NCBI GenBank assembly: GCA_001771575.1
Contig: MEUD01000001.1
Location: 927,277 to 991,276 of the forward strand
Length of the DNA: 64,000 nucleotides
Direction: 5' to 3'
Origin: a candidate division WOR-1 bacterium RIFOXYB2_FULL_45_9
Lineage (GTDB): Bacteria > Margulisbacteria > WOR-1 > O2-12-FULL-45-9 > XYB2-FULL-48-7
Shown here: one piece after another, positions 25,835 to 35,245 of the stretch
Layout of the letters: every line of letters begins with the position of its first letter
Position numbering within the stretch: the first letter of the stretch is position 1
The notes under the pieces: generated by a model
What the model saw: only the letters and a program-made list of their open reading frames with translations
What the model was told of the DNA's origin: nothing
Databases searched by the model: none
Made by a program: the position numbers and the translations under genes

Positions 25835-26223
25835 TGCCGCCAATCACATCTAGAATAGGACAGGTTGACCAAGCCCAAAGACAGACAAGCGTCCTGCCCC
25901 ACCTTAACTTGTCCAGAGAAAAGCTTGACGGATTGATCGCCGATGTTCGAAGTCTTTTGTCCAGAAGCTCGAACGGCGGGGTTTACATCCGCCGCTTATC
26001 CACGGAAACACCGGCGGCGGCACAAACCCCGGCGATCACCAGAACGACCATTAATCTTCACCCTGACATAGAAGCCACGCCGGCAACCTACCAGCCGGCC
26101 TTCTCCCTGGCCCCCGGAGCAACCGATCTGGAAGCTCTGGCCACTCTTGCCCCGCAATTTAGACCGCTGGCGGCGCAACTGGTCAAAGAAAGGGCCGCGT
26201 TAAAAAATGGAGGAACAGCCTAA
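25834..26223 (+). CDS. Unknown protein, 129 residues (second of three)
   Basis: I do not recognise it. A GTG at 25822 is possible, but the ATG at 25834 has GGAG 6 nt upstream and overlaps the previous stop. The protein is soluble with a low-complexity middle rich in Ala, Pro and Thr (about residues 50-90). It closes with L-A-T-L-A-P-Q-F-R-P-L-A-A-Q-L-V-K-E. This makes it look like an adaptor or a partly disordered scaffold rather than an enzyme. Confidence 0.55.
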   Translation: MPPITSRIGQVDQAQRQTSVLPHLNLSREKLDGLIADVRSLLSRSSNGGVYIRRLSTETPAAAQTPAITRTTINLHPDIEATPATYQPAFSLAPGATDLEALATLAPQFRPLAAQLVKERAALKNGGTA

Positions 26224-26546
26224 TGTCTGAAGAAAAAAGCGCTTTAGAAAAATTAGAGGAATCTTTAAAAGAATTCTGGCGTCAGAGCGGGCAGGCGTCG
26301 GTCATTGCCGCCAAGCACACCGAATTTGTTATCGAACCGAAGGTCTTTATGGGCGATAAGCTCAATCCGGAGATCCTTAAACTCCTCGTCTTGAACTACC
26401 TAACCCAGACCTCCCGGCAGGATTCTGGAATAGGCAATATTGAAGTCGCAACCGACAAATTGATCATCAAAAGCCCCAAGGGAAAACCGCTCGTCATCGT
26501 CAACGACCAACGGATCGTTCAGCAATATATCAATTCCCGACAGTAA
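26223..26546 (+). CDS. Unknown protein, 107 residues (third of three)
   Basis: I do not recognise it. The first 30 residues form a charged amphipathic helix (E-E-K-S-A-L-E-K-L-E-E-S-L-K-E-F-W). Mixed strands and helices follow, with I-V-N-D-Q-R-I-V-Q-Q-Y near the end. There is no signal peptide or membrane segment. The start overlaps the previous stop by one nt (TAATG), and the end overlaps the convergent mfd gene by 17 nt. Confidence 0.6.
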   Translation: MSEEKSALEKLEESLKEFWRQSGQASVIAAKHTEFVIEPKVFMGDKLNPEILKLLVLNYLTQTSRQDSGIGNIEVATDKLIIKSPKGKPLVIVNDQRIVQQYINSRQ

Positions 26547-29493
26547 GCGCCTTCTCCGCCAGCGAGATAATGTCTTTCCCGGTTATTTTAAAAAGCTTCG
26601 CCTTGCCGCTTTGCCATTCCACTTTGATCAAATTGCCGGCTTCTTTTACACTTTTAACCTCATTATTTAAAGCTTTAACTTTTAGCCGCATGATCCGCAA
26701 AAGGGTTTCCAGGGGGGCTGGGATCGGCCCAAAGCGGTCTTTGAACTCACCTTTGATCTCTTCTACCCCATCGAGCGAGGAGATCATGTTCAGCCGCCTA
26801 TAGAGCGCGACCCGCTGACGGTCATCGGTCACGTACTCGGGCGGGATCGAAGCTTCAACTTTCAGGTCGATCTCCACCTCTCGTGGGGGGGAGACCTTCT
26901 CCCCTTTCGCCTCCCTGACCGCTTCTTCCAAAAGCTCGCAATACAGGTCAAAACCAACCTCATAGATATGTCCAGACTGTTCAGCCCCAAGCAGGTTCCC
27001 GGAACCTCTGATCTCCAGATCGCGCATCGCCAGCTTGTAACCCGATCCGAGGGCGGTAAAATCCTGGATCGCTTTAAGCCGCTCCAACGCCAACTCCGAT
27101 AGTCCCCGCTCCGGATGGTAAAACAAATAGGCGTAAGCCCTGACCGGCGAGCGCCCGACCCTTCCCCGGATCTGGTAAAGCTGGGAGAGGCCAAAGCGAT
27201 CAGCATTATCAATGACGATCGTATTCACGTTCGTAATGTCCAGACCGGACTCAATGATCGAGGTACAGACCAGAACATCATATTTCCGCTCCATAAATTC
27301 CTGCATCGTTTTTTCAAGTTTTTTCGCGTCCATCTGGCCGTGGCCAACCGCCACTCTGGCCGATGGGACCAATTTTTTCAACCTGGCGGCCAGTCCAACG
27401 ATCTTGTCAATGGTGTTGTGCACAAAATAGACCTGGCCTCCCCGATCGATCTCCCTGACGACCGCTTCGCGCAAGACATCGTCGGAATAGGGTAAAATGT
27501 AGGTTCGGATTGGCGAGCGGTCTACCGGCGGAGTAGTAATAAGGCTGATCTCCCGCAAGCCGGCCAGGGAGAAGTAAAGGGTACGCGGGATCGGCGTCGC
27601 CGAGAGGGTCAAAACATCAACGCTCTTTTTGAGCTGTTTTAATTTCTCTTTATGCGCGACCCCGAAGCGCTGTTCTTCATCGACGATGAGCAACCCCAGG
27701 TCTCTGAATTTGATATCTTTGGAGAGAAGGCGGTGGGTCCCAATAACGATATCGACCCCGCCAAACTCCAACCCCCTGGCCACCGCTTTCTGATCCCTGA
27801 GAGAGCGGAAGCGAGAGAGCATTTCGATGACAAACGGGAGATTTTTAAAGCGCTCCTTAAAATTATTAAAATGCTGTTCAACCAGGATCGTCGTCGGCGC
27901 CAGAATGGCGACCTGCTTCCCGGCGCTGGCCGCCTTGGCCGCCGCCCTGATGGCAACCTCTGTTTTACCATAGCCGACGTCGCCGCAAACCAGCCGGTCC
28001 ATCGGACGGGACGCCTCCATGTCTTTTTTAACGGCGGCGATCGCCTTAGCCTGGTCGATGGTCTCTTCATAGGGAAAGGTTGCTTCCAGCTCCTTTTGCC
28101 AAACGTCATCCGGAGGGAAAGAGGCGCCGGGAAATTTCTCCCGGGCGGCGTAGAGGACCGTCAGTTCGCGGGTCATATCGCGAAGCGCCTTTTTGACCCG
28201 ACCTCTGGTCTTGACCCATTCATTGCTCCCCAAACGGGAAAGACGGGGTTTGGCTTCGCCACCGCCGGAATATTTCTCGACCAGCCCGATCATCGTCGGC
28301 GGAACATAAAGAAGGTCGGCGTTCTTGAACTCGATCAGCAGGTATTCCTGGGTCGCGCCGCCCAACTCCATATTTTTCATGCCGCGGTAGATGCCGATGC
28401 CGTAGTTTTCGTGAACGACAAAGTCGCCGTATTTAAGGTCGGATAACAGTTCGTCCGCCACCCCTTCTCTCGCGGCGGCCGGCTTCTTTCTCGCCAGCTG
28501 GTGCTCGCCGAAGAGCTCCTTGTCCGAAAGAACGGTTAACCCATTGATCACGAACCCGCCGGAAAGCTTCCCTTCAATAATCGCGCGTCCCGCAAGCTCT
28601 TCCCGCAGGCGATGAGGATGACGGCTGACCAGGAGCGCCTCCCCGGGGACCAGCGCTAGGCGATCAAGATAACTATCGGCCGGCTGGCAAAGCCCTTCTT
28701 CCCCCGGCAAGGCAAAACTGGATAGCTCAACACGGGCCGCTTCCCCCAACTCCTTAAAAGAGGCCTCTGCCTTCTCCGCCAAAACGATCAGCGATCCGGA
28801 AGGAAGGGCCTTAAAGAACGGGATCGAAGCGCTTTCTCTGGCCGGCAGGACCGACACCGCGGCGAGCTTTTCGGTTGAGCGCTGTGAATAAGGATCAAAA
28901 TAGCGGATCGATTCAACGGTATCCCCGGAAAATTCCAGGCGGACCGCCCGCTCCAGGTTGACCGGATAGACGTCGACAATGCCGCCGCGGACACTGAATT
29001 CTCCACGCTCACCGACAATGTCAAACCGGCGATAGCCAAAGTCGACCAGTTTTTTCAGCAAACCGTCTCTTTCGATCTCACCCCCAACAGTGACCTCAAG
29101 GGGATGGAGGCTTTTAGGAGGCTGGCAATTTGACGTTGCCGCCCGAGCTGAAGCGACAACGATCAAATTACGGCGGCTAAGCTCATTTAGAATCCCAAGA
29201 CGCTCTCCCGCCGTTTCGGAAAAATTATCGGCGCCGAAGAGCTCCGGCGGAGGAAAATGAAGGGTCCGGCCGCCAATAAAAAGGTCGATCTCCTGGCACA
29301 GGCCTTCCGCTTTTTCAACGGTCGAAGCGACGACCAGCACGACCGGAAAATCCTTTGCCAGAGCGGCAGAAACGGCGGCAAAAGCACCTCCGGGAAGGTC
29401 GGTTAAACTGACTTTTTCGTTCTTTTTGAGGCGGGCGACGGAGCGGCGGAAAAGATCGCTCCCGGCGATCGCGGCTAATACTTTATCAAGCAT
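26530..29493 (-). CDS. mfd: Transcription-repair coupling factor Mfd
   Basis: A 987-residue DNA translocase that removes stalled RNA polymerase and recruits UvrA. The N-terminal part is UvrB-like. The polymerase-interacting domain has the CarD-like [14 protein letters not shown] (about 365-430). The helicase core has [11 protein letters not shown] (Walker A), V-D-E-E-Q-R-F-G-V (Walker B) and the RecG-like [11 protein letters not shown] motif. A C-terminal regulatory domain ends the protein. It is somewhat shorter than the roughly 1150 residues of E. coli Mfd, mainly in the N-terminal part. The start overlaps pth by 8 nt. Confidence 0.97.
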   Translation of the reverse strand: MLDKVLAAIAGSDLFRRSVARLKKNEKVSLTDLPGGAFAAVSAALAKDFPVVLVVASTVEKAEGLCQEIDLFIGGRTLHFPPPELFGADNFSETAGERLGILNELSRRNLIVVASARAATSNCQPPKSLHPLEVTVGGEIERDGLLKKLVDFGYRRFDIVGERGEFSVRGGIVDVYPVNLERAVRLEFSGDTVESIRYFDPYSQRSTEKLAAVSVLPARESASIPFFKALPSGSLIVLAEKAEASFKELGEAARVELSSFALPGEEGLCQPADSYLDRLALVPGEALLVSRHPHRLREELAGRAIIEGKLSGGFVINGLTVLSDKELFGEHQLARKKPAAAREGVADELLSDLKYGDFVVHENYGIGIYRGMKNMELGGATQEYLLIEFKNADLLYVPPTMIGLVEKYSGGGEAKPRLSRLGSNEWVKTRGRVKKALRDMTRELTVLYAAREKFPGASFPPDDVWQKELEATFPYEETIDQAKAIAAVKKDMEASRPMDRLVCGDVGYGKTEVAIRAAAKAASAGKQVAILAPTTILVEQHFNNFKERFKNLPFVIEMLSRFRSLRDQKAVARGLEFGGVDIVIGTHRLLSKDIKFRDLGLLIVDEEQRFGVAHKEKLKQLKKSVDVLTLSATPIPRTLYFSLAGLREISLITTPPVDRSPIRTYILPYSDDVLREAVVREIDRGGQVYFVHNTIDKIVGLAARLKKLVPSARVAVGHGQMDAKKLEKTMQEFMERKYDVLVCTSIIESGLDITNVNTIVIDNADRFGLSQLYQIRGRVGRSPVRAYAYLFYHPERGLSELALERLKAIQDFTALGSGYKLAMRDLEIRGSGNLLGAEQSGHIYEVGFDLYCELLEEAVREAKGEKVSPPREVEIDLKVEASIPPEYVTDDRQRVALYRRLNMISSLDGVEEIKGEFKDRFGPIPAPLETLLRIMRLKVKALNNEVKSVKEAGNLIKVEWQSGKAKLFKITGKDIISLAEKALTVGN

Positions 29494-30046
29494 TAAATTT
29501 ATTCATCGCGGAGGCCGGGCCGTGGCTAATGATCTCAAGGGCGGCGTCAGCGGCCGTTTCGATCGCCGCGGCAAGTGAATCACTCTGATCTTTTGAGATC
29601 AACCCCAGAACATAAGAAGCGACATCTCCGCTAACCGTCGGCCGGCCGATCCCAACTCTCACCCTGATAAACGCTCCGGAATTAAGAGAGTTCATGATCG
29701 ATTCGATCCCATGATGGCCGCCGGCGGAGCCGCTCTCCCTGACACGGACCACCCCGGTCTCAAGGTCAACATCATCGTATATTACGATCATCCTGGCTGG
29801 AGGTATTTTATGCCAGGAGAGAAGCTCCTGGGCCGCCTGGCCGGAATTGTTCATGTAGGTCTGGGGCTTAGCGAGGACAACCTTATGCTCGCCGATCATC
29901 GATTCGGCGGTAAAAGAGCGGTGCTTGGATTTAAATGAAGATATTTTTAACCTGGACGCCAGTTCGTCAACGACCATAAATCCAAGATTATGACGGGTCC
30001 GGGCGTATTCCTCACCCGGGTTTCCCAACCCAACGATCAAGAACAT
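29486..30046 (-). CDS. pth: Peptidyl-tRNA hydrolase
   Basis: The 186-residue enzyme releases peptides from tRNAs that fall off the ribosome. It starts F-L-I-V-G-L-G-N-P-G-E-E-Y-A-R-T-R-H-N-L-G (catalytic His20). P-Q-T-Y-M-N-N-S-G-Q-A, I-Y-D-D-V-D-L and G-S-A-G-G-H-H-G-I-E-S-I follow. All family motifs and the usual length are present. GGGAGA lies 6 nt before the ATG. pth-mfd is a conserved bacterial gene pair. It begins 2 nt after the barrel-protein gene, so it may be co-transcribed with the carbohydrate genes upstream. Confidence 0.97.
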   Translation of the reverse strand: MFLIVGLGNPGEEYARTRHNLGFMVVDELASRLKISSFKSKHRSFTAESMIGEHKVVLAKPQTYMNNSGQAAQELLSWHKIPPARMIVIYDDVDLETGVVRVRESGSAGGHHGIESIMNSLNSGAFIRVRVGIGRPTVSGDVASYVLGLISKDQSDSLAAAIETAADAALEIISHGPASAMNKFNA

Positions 30047-30048
30047 GT

Positions 30049-30894
30049 TTATCTCCCGATCGACATGTCGATCCCGAACCGGATATCGGACGAAACCGTC
30101 TGTTGAGCAGCCGCAGGCTTGTCCTTTAAATATGAGACCGACAGAACTTCGGCAAAGAGCTTCACTTTTTTAAGCGGCGATTCGTTATCGGCGGTATTGC
30201 GCCACGGCTCGAACCTGATCCCAACACCGAAGGCGGCAACGTTCTGCCAGTAATAGTTTTTATTGGAATAGGTCAAGTCAGCCTTGACATATGGTTCGAT
30301 CCCCCGGCCAAGGTGTCGGCCGATCTTCGGCTGGAAAAAAAAGAGCCAATCGTTGTAATCGGAGATGGTAAAGCTGGTCGTCCTAAACGCAAGGTTGGTC
30401 CAGAGCTCACCCCAATAGTCGTTTAGGTTCGGCTGGTCGAGGTTCCAAACATGCCAGATTTCAACCCCGTAGCGGGTATCATTTTTGGGGAGGCCGGCTG
30501 CTTCTGCTACCGCCGCGTTCTTCTGGTAAGTAGCGGAGAGCGATTCAACGAACAATTTCACGTTCGGGAGCCATTCATTTGTCCAATCGCGCGGTTTAAA
30601 ATCATAAAAAGGGCGAAACCTCGCTCCCAGGCCATAAAACAAGGAATTGTCCCAGTAATCGCTGGTCTGCGAAGCGGTCCCGTAATAAACACCGTAAAGA
30701 TCAAAGGGAGAATTCCCGACATTAAAACCGGCCTTCCCTTCGTAGCGCAGAAGCAGAGCGGAAAAATCCTGTTGTTCGACATTGGTTGTGTAATAAGCGA
30801 GGTTGTTCCATAACTCGGCAAACGGTTTCATGGAAGCGGCGGCTGAGCTTACAAAAATAAGCCCAGCCGCGATGCTAATTAATAAAGTTCTCAT
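30049..30894 (-). CDS. Predicted outer-membrane beta-barrel protein
   Basis: The 281-residue protein has a clear signal peptide (M-R-T-L-L-I-S-I-A-A-G-L-I-F-V-S-S-A-A-A). After it come many alternating aromatic/hydrophobic strands such as F-D-L-Y-G-V-Y-Y-G, P-Y-V-K-A-D-L-T-Y and A-A-F-G-V-G-I-R-F-E-P-W, in the style of the barrels found at the end of NfrA/BcsC-like proteins. It ends I-D-M-S-I-G-R without a terminal Phe. It sits last in a block with a sugar-binding exported protein and a GH26 enzyme, so uptake or release of an oligosaccharide is a fair guess. Family not recognised. Confidence 0.55.
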   Translation of the reverse strand: MRTLLISIAAGLIFVSSAAASMKPFAELWNNLAYYTTNVEQQDFSALLLRYEGKAGFNVGNSPFDLYGVYYGTASQTSDYWDNSLFYGLGARFRPFYDFKPRDWTNEWLPNVKLFVESLSATYQKNAAVAEAAGLPKNDTRYGVEIWHVWNLDQPNLNDYWGELWTNLAFRTTSFTISDYNDWLFFFQPKIGRHLGRGIEPYVKADLTYSNKNYYWQNVAAFGVGIRFEPWRNTADNESPLKKVKLFAEVLSVSYLKDKPAAAQQTVSSDIRFGIDMSIGR

Positions 30895-30896
30895 CC

Positions 30897-31625
30897 TTAC
30901 TCAATGATCAGCGCGACGTTGTCAATGTCAAACCCTATCTTCCCTTTTGACTTGTTCGCGATGCAAATAAGCTGAACCTGAAGAAGTCCCCCGGAATTGC
31001 TGATCTGATGAGGGTTCCAAATATCATCGCCGATCGCCGGGTTCTCGTCAACGAAGTCGGAGAGCGGTACGATTACCCGCCGCCAGCCGCTCCAATCAAC
31101 CTTGATCTCGTTGGTCCATTTGTCGTCGTAGAAAGGAACATAGTTTTTGGTCTTGTCCTGTTCTATCTGCCAGTTGCCATTGTCGTCGTCATAGAGTTCG
31201 ATCTTCAAAGAGCCGGAATCGGGGCCCATGCCGTAAACATCGATCTGGACGGAATTATATTTGGAAAGGTCCTGCCCTTCTTTAGCCAAATAAGAGCCGA
31301 TCCCTCCAACGTAAAAGTTGCTGGCCGGACCGGTCAGTGAAAGAGATTTCATTCCAACATCCAGAGACTCGCCGTTTTTCAAGGCGTCGGTCGGCACGAT
31401 ATCGGCTTTAACATCAAAAATCCACCAATCGCGCGGCGACTTCAAACTGCCGGACTCAAAATCATCGATCAAGAAAACTTTTTCCGCGAACGCGGCCGGC
31501 TTGGTCGATTCGACCTGCTTTTCCGGTCCTTTTGGAGATTCCGGTTTTGGCCCACCAAGCGCGATAACGGAACCGCAGAACATGGTTAACAATAACAAGG
31601 TAACAATTACCAGTGAACGCTTCAT
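30897..31625 (-). CDS. Exported carbohydrate-binding-like protein
   Basis: A 242-residue protein with signal peptide (M-K-R-S-L-V-I-V-T-L-L-L-L-T-M-F-C-G-S-V-I-A-L) and a Pro/Lys-rich linker. A single beta-sandwich domain from about 50 to 240 starts F-L-I-D-D-F-E-S-G-S-L-K-S-P-R-D-W-W. That pattern, together with I-Q-I-D-V-Y-G-M-G-P-D-S-G-S-L-K-I-E-L and the final K-I-G-F-D-I-D-N-V-A, is seen in CBM11/CIA30-type modules that bind beta-glucans and related chains. No catalytic domain is present. AGGAGG lies upstream, and the gene follows the GH26-CBM9 gene by 20 nt. Binding of the same polymer that the GH26 cuts is likely but unproven. Confidence 0.6.
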   Translation of the reverse strand: MKRSLVIVTLLLLTMFCGSVIALGGPKPESPKGPEKQVESTKPAAFAEKVFLIDDFESGSLKSPRDWWIFDVKADIVPTDALKNGESLDVGMKSLSLTGPASNFYVGGIGSYLAKEGQDLSKYNSVQIDVYGMGPDSGSLKIELYDDDNGNWQIEQDKTKNYVPFYDDKWTNEIKVDWSGWRRVIVPLSDFVDENPAIGDDIWNPHQISNSGGLLQVQLICIANKSKGKIGFDIDNVALIIE

Positions 31626-31645
31626 AATATAATTAACCTCCTAAG

Positions 31646-33316
31646 TTATTTAAACTCCAGGATCCCCCAAACGCCGGGGTCCTTGTAGAAATAAAAATCA
31701 CCATTCCAGATCAACTGCTTCTCGCGCTGACCGCTCGCGTCGGCGTCATCCAGCGCGACGTCAAAATCAACTTTTCGACCAGCGGCCGGTTTGAACCCAT
31801 TGGTAAAAAAGTCGAGGGGAATTTTCGCCTCTAGGACGTATCCATTTAATTTGGAAACCTTGCTAACTGCGATCTCACCTCCTCGCGGACTTCTTCTTCT
31901 TTGCCAGTTCCAGATCTGCGGCTTGGTCGTCTTGCCGTCACCGGAGCCAAAACCAAATTGATAGTCTCCCTTGCCGAAGGAATCGCGTTTCGGGTCGGCC
32001 GACTCGGTCCCAAGGACCATTTCTATGGCGTCGCCGTTCCAAACGTCCTGATTGACCCTTTTGTTGACCAGCGGGATCCTATCGGTCACTTCCGCGGCCA
32101 GATAAAGGTTTTGATCGTCCCACATTAAGTAAACGTTCCCCGACAGGTCTTCCGGTCCTCCCCAATCAAGCCCTTCCTTGAAGAACGAAGCATCCTTCAT
32201 GACGATCGGATAGGTCTTGTCCCATTCACTTAAATTCCCATCGATCGCGATCGGACAGGCGGCCCGCGGTGCAAAAGCGGTCCGCCGGGCGATCTTCTCC
32301 GACGCAACCGTCAAAGAAGACAGGCCGGCCGCGGACGAGGCAAAAATTGGGTCCTTCATGATATCGCGATAAGCGGCAAGAGCTTGCGGAGTGGAATTGA
32401 TCCGCCAATCGGTCTCCTTCTTCAGGTCGAACCAGATGATCGCGTCGATATCACGCATGCTGGTCGCCAAATATTTGGGGATCTCCTTTATCCAGGCCGC
32501 TTTATTCCCACCCTTTTCGGCGCTACCGAACTCCGCGACCATGATCGGCTTGTTGGGCCAGAGCTTCCGGCTTCTTCTCGCCTGCTCACGGAAAAGATAT
32601 TTGAAGACCTGCCATTCGCTCCAGGTCTGGGTCGTCCCCCAGTTATACCCGTCAATCCCGATCCAGTCGACGTATTTATCACCCGGATAAGCTTTTTCCC
32701 AATCGTTCCAGTTTTCGCTGGGATAAGAATAGTTCATGAAACACCAGACAAATTTGGCCTTATCCGCTTTTTCTTTTTTAAAGATATCGACGATATGGCG
32801 GTAGGCTTTAATGTAAGTTTCGTGGTTTTTGTCGTTGTTCACTATCCCCCAGGGATAGCCTTCAATGTTAAATTCGTGGGCGATCCGGAGCAGGATCGGC
32901 TGATTTAATTCCTTCGCTCCTTTGGCCCAGCCGCGGATATACTCGTCCCATTTACCGTCAATAATATCCTTTAAGGGGACCTTGTTGTGATCGCCCCAGT
33001 ACCACGGCTCCCAAACGATGTGCGGGATCGCCCCGTACTCGGAGACCTTCTGACAATCTTCCATTGGGAACGACTGCTCCCAATCCTGGTACCACATGAT
33101 CATCCCCGGCTTTTTCCCGACCTGTTTTTCGTATTGCTTAATGTAGTTCATGTTGCGGGGGGCCCCTTCGCGAAAAATTCCGGTATAAACCGTTTGCTTT
33201 TCGGTCAAGCAGGCCTGATCGGCCGGAGCGGCCGGAGCGGCCGCGGAAACGATCATCGCCAGGCTAAATATCCCAATAACCGACATTAATACTTTCCAGG
33301 AGCATTTGTTGTTCAT
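31646..33316 (-). CDS. Exported GH26 glycosidase with CBM9-like domain
   Basis: The 556-residue protein has a signal peptide (to about residue 30) and a GH26 catalytic domain (about 40-335). The acid/base Glu148 lies in R-I-A-H-E-F-N and the nucleophile Glu262 in M-V-A-E-F-G-S. Y-V-D-W-I-G-I-D-G-Y-N-W is another GH26 mark. Residues about 355-556 look like a CBM9/DOMON-type sugar-binding domain (I-D-G-N-L-S-E-W-D, L-Y-L-A-A-E-V-T-D). GH26 enzymes cut beta-mannan or mixed-linkage beta-glucan; which one cannot be told by eye. AGGAGGGG is the ribosome binding site. It follows two ABC sugar permeases. Confidence 0.85.
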   Translation of the reverse strand: MNNKCSWKVLMSVIGIFSLAMIVSAAAPAAPADQACLTEKQTVYTGIFREGAPRNMNYIKQYEKQVGKKPGMIMWYQDWEQSFPMEDCQKVSEYGAIPHIVWEPWYWGDHNKVPLKDIIDGKWDEYIRGWAKGAKELNQPILLRIAHEFNIEGYPWGIVNNDKNHETYIKAYRHIVDIFKKEKADKAKFVWCFMNYSYPSENWNDWEKAYPGDKYVDWIGIDGYNWGTTQTWSEWQVFKYLFREQARRSRKLWPNKPIMVAEFGSAEKGGNKAAWIKEIPKYLATSMRDIDAIIWFDLKKETDWRINSTPQALAAYRDIMKDPIFASSAAGLSSLTVASEKIARRTAFAPRAACPIAIDGNLSEWDKTYPIVMKDASFFKEGLDWGGPEDLSGNVYLMWDDQNLYLAAEVTDRIPLVNKRVNQDVWNGDAIEMVLGTESADPKRDSFGKGDYQFGFGSGDGKTTKPQIWNWQRRRSPRGGEIAVSKVSKLNGYVLEAKIPLDFFTNGFKPAAGRKVDFDVALDDADASGQREKQLIWNGDFYFYKDPGVWGILEFK

Positions 33317-33327
33317 TGTTTCCCCTC

Positions 33328-34197
33328 CTAGCCCTTGACCGCTCCCGCGGTCAAGCCGGCAACGATGTATTTTTGTAAAAAGAAGAATAACACGACCAGC
33401 GGCAGGGTCGCAACGGTCGCCGCCGCCATCATCAGATCAAAACGGTTCTGGTAATTTCCGACAAACAATCGGATGCCGACCGGAATGGTCATAGTATCCC
33501 CGTTGGTCAGGACCCAGGCAAACATCAGTTCATCCCAGGCGGTCAAGAAAATAAAAATTCCGGTGGCAATAATGCCGGGGATCGCCAGCGGCAAGGCAAT
33601 ATGCCAAAAGACTTGAAGGGCGGAACAACCATCAATCCTGGCTGACTCTTCCAATTCTTTTGGTATTGAAGCAAAAAATCCACGTAAGATCCAGATCGAA
33701 AATGGGGTAAAGAACGCGGAATAAATGAGAATAAGCCCCCAATACGTCCCCTTTACCTGGATACCGGTCATTACCGTAAACTTCACAAACATAATGTATA
33801 GCGGGATCAGATACATGATCGCCGGGATCATCTGCGTCGCTAAAATCGTATTGCTAAAAAGATCCGATCCCGGGAACTTAAACCGGGAAAGACTGTATGA
33901 AGCAAGAGTTGACAGGAGCATAGCGATCACCATGGTGGCGCCGCAGATAATAAGGGAGTTTTTTAGATAGAGCCCAAAGTTAACGTTTTTCCACATATCG
34001 ACGTAATTTTCCCATTGGATCTTTGGCCGGCCATCGAGTGTCTGGGAAAGACCGACCCGTCCAATCGCGATATCGGTCGAGCTCTTGAGCGAAGAAAAGA
34101 CCATCCAGCCGATCGGCAAAAGGGTCAGACCCAAAAACATCAACATGACAATGTTAATGATGATGTCGGTAATTCTCTTTTTTAAATAATAAGGCAT
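33328..34197 (-). CDS. ABC sugar transporter permease, MalG type
   Basis: A 289-residue inner-membrane protein with six helices. The permease EAA loop is present as E-L-E-E-S-A-R-I-D-G-C-S-A-L-Q-V-F-W-H-I-A-L-P. The helix preceding it and W-I-L-R-G-F-F-A-S-I-P are typical of carbohydrate uptake (CUT1) permeases of the MalG/UgpE kind. It pairs with the upstream MalF-type gene; the stop and start share one nt. CUT1 systems import di- to oligosaccharides, so this pair could recover fragments released by the adjacent GH26 enzymes. No ATPase or binding protein is encoded nearby. Confidence 0.9.
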   Translation of the reverse strand: MPYYLKKRITDIIINIVMLMFLGLTLLPIGWMVFSSLKSSTDIAIGRVGLSQTLDGRPKIQWENYVDMWKNVNFGLYLKNSLIICGATMVIAMLLSTLASYSLSRFKFPGSDLFSNTILATQMIPAIMYLIPLYIMFVKFTVMTGIQVKGTYWGLILIYSAFFTPFSIWILRGFFASIPKELEESARIDGCSALQVFWHIALPLAIPGIIATGIFIFLTAWDELMFAWVLTNGDTMTIPVGIRLFVGNYQNRFDLMMAAATVATLPLVVLFFFLQKYIVAGLTAGAVKG

Positions 34198-35147
34198 TAG
34201 CGCATTTCCTCCGCCTGTTTGAAGTATTTAAACCAAACATTGACGATACTGATCATTACGATCAAAAGTATGACCGAAGCGGCCGCCCCGGTCCCAAAGT
34301 TCCAAAGCTGGAATGAGTTACGGAAGATGTTGGTCATCATCAGATCTCCCCATTCACCCGGGAAACCGGCGCCGAAACCAAACATCATAATAACGATATT
34401 AAATGAATACGTGTTATAGATCAAACCAAAGAGGATCAGGATGAACCAGACCGGCCGGAGCATCGGCCAGGTAATCATCCAAAACTTGCGCCAGGGACCG
34501 GCGCCGTCAATATCGGCCGCTTCGTAGAGCTCCTCCGGGATCGTCTGAAGTCCGGCCAGGAGCATCAGCATCGATTGCGGCCAATAACGCCAGATCGTCG
34601 GTATGACTATCGCCCAAAGAGTATTTGGCCCGGTCAGCCAGGACGGCTTGCTGGGCAAAATATGAAGCCAATCGACCAGCAGGACATTGATCAGTCCTCC
34701 CTCTCTTAGCCACATAATCCCCCAAAGGAGACCTGTCACGTAAGTCGGTATGATCCAGGGGAACAGAAAGAAGGTCCTAACCACTCCACGGCCAAAAAAT
34801 TTCCGGTTGAGCATCAAAGCGACTATCATGCCGGTTGAAAGGGTCCCCAGGGTAACTAAAATGGTATAAAGAACCGTGTTCCGGATCGCCTCAAAGATCC
34901 CGATCCGGACCGGACTGTTGGGATCGATCAAAACCTTGGAATAATTTTCAAGTCCGATAAAAGGGGCAAGCAGATACCGCTGGAGAGTAAATTGGTTAAG
35001 ATCAAGAAAGGACATATACATCCCCTGCACGATCGGCACCAGATGCAAAAAGATCATGGCCAGGGCGGTCGGGGCAATAAAATAGTAAGCAATTTTGTTT
35101 TGCTTTATTCTGGTCCAAAGACCTTTTTGCTTCCTTTTATAGTTCAA
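34197..35147 (-). CDS. ABC sugar transporter permease, MalF type
   Basis: The 316-residue protein has six to seven helices and the EAA loop E-E-L-Y-E-A-A-D-I-D-G-A-G-P-W-R-K-F-W-M-I-T-W-P. It begins with a basic N-terminus (N-Y-K-R-K-Q-K-G-L-W-T-R). The start is a TTG at 35147 with AAAGG about 8 nt before it. Upstream lies a full bipartite motif (35188-35215, minus strand) matching the promoters of the glucan locus. That suggests import and synthesis are switched on together. Confidence 0.9.
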   Translation of the reverse strand: MNYKRKQKGLWTRIKQNKIAYYFIAPTALAMIFLHLVPIVQGMYMSFLDLNQFTLQRYLLAPFIGLENYSKVLIDPNSPVRIGIFEAIRNTVLYTILVTLGTLSTGMIVALMLNRKFFGRGVVRTFFLFPWIIPTYVTGLLWGIMWLREGGLINVLLVDWLHILPSKPSWLTGPNTLWAIVIPTIWRYWPQSMLMLLAGLQTIPEELYEAADIDGAGPWRKFWMITWPMLRPVWFILILFGLIYNTYSFNIVIMMFGFGAGFPGEWGDLMMTNIFRNSFQLWNFGTGAAASVILLIVMISIVNVWFKYFKQAEEMR

Positions 35148-35187
35148 AATGACGCCTTTCTTTGGCCACCCGAGTTAGCCTACCCTT

Positions 35188-35215
35188 ATGTCGCAACGGC
35201 CAAGGATTAATTTCA
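35188..35215 (-). promoter_or_regulatory. Sigma-28-like motif before the ABC permease operon
   Basis: On the minus strand there is TGAAATTA (35208-35215) - 12 nt - TGCGACAT (35188-35195). The -35 half and the spacing are identical to the copies at 36643, 45986 and 58406. The start codon at 35147 is 40 nt downstream. Confidence 0.6.
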
Positions 35216-35245
35216 GTTGAAATCAAATTAGCCAGATAAACACAC

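Noticed and set aside
27652..28446. A 264-codon open frame antisense to mfd
   Set aside because: It lies wholly inside the conserved mfd coding sequence, and its translation has low-complexity, shadow-frame character. Other long antisense frames (5529-6254, 15661-16299, 55958-56806) were dropped for the same reason.
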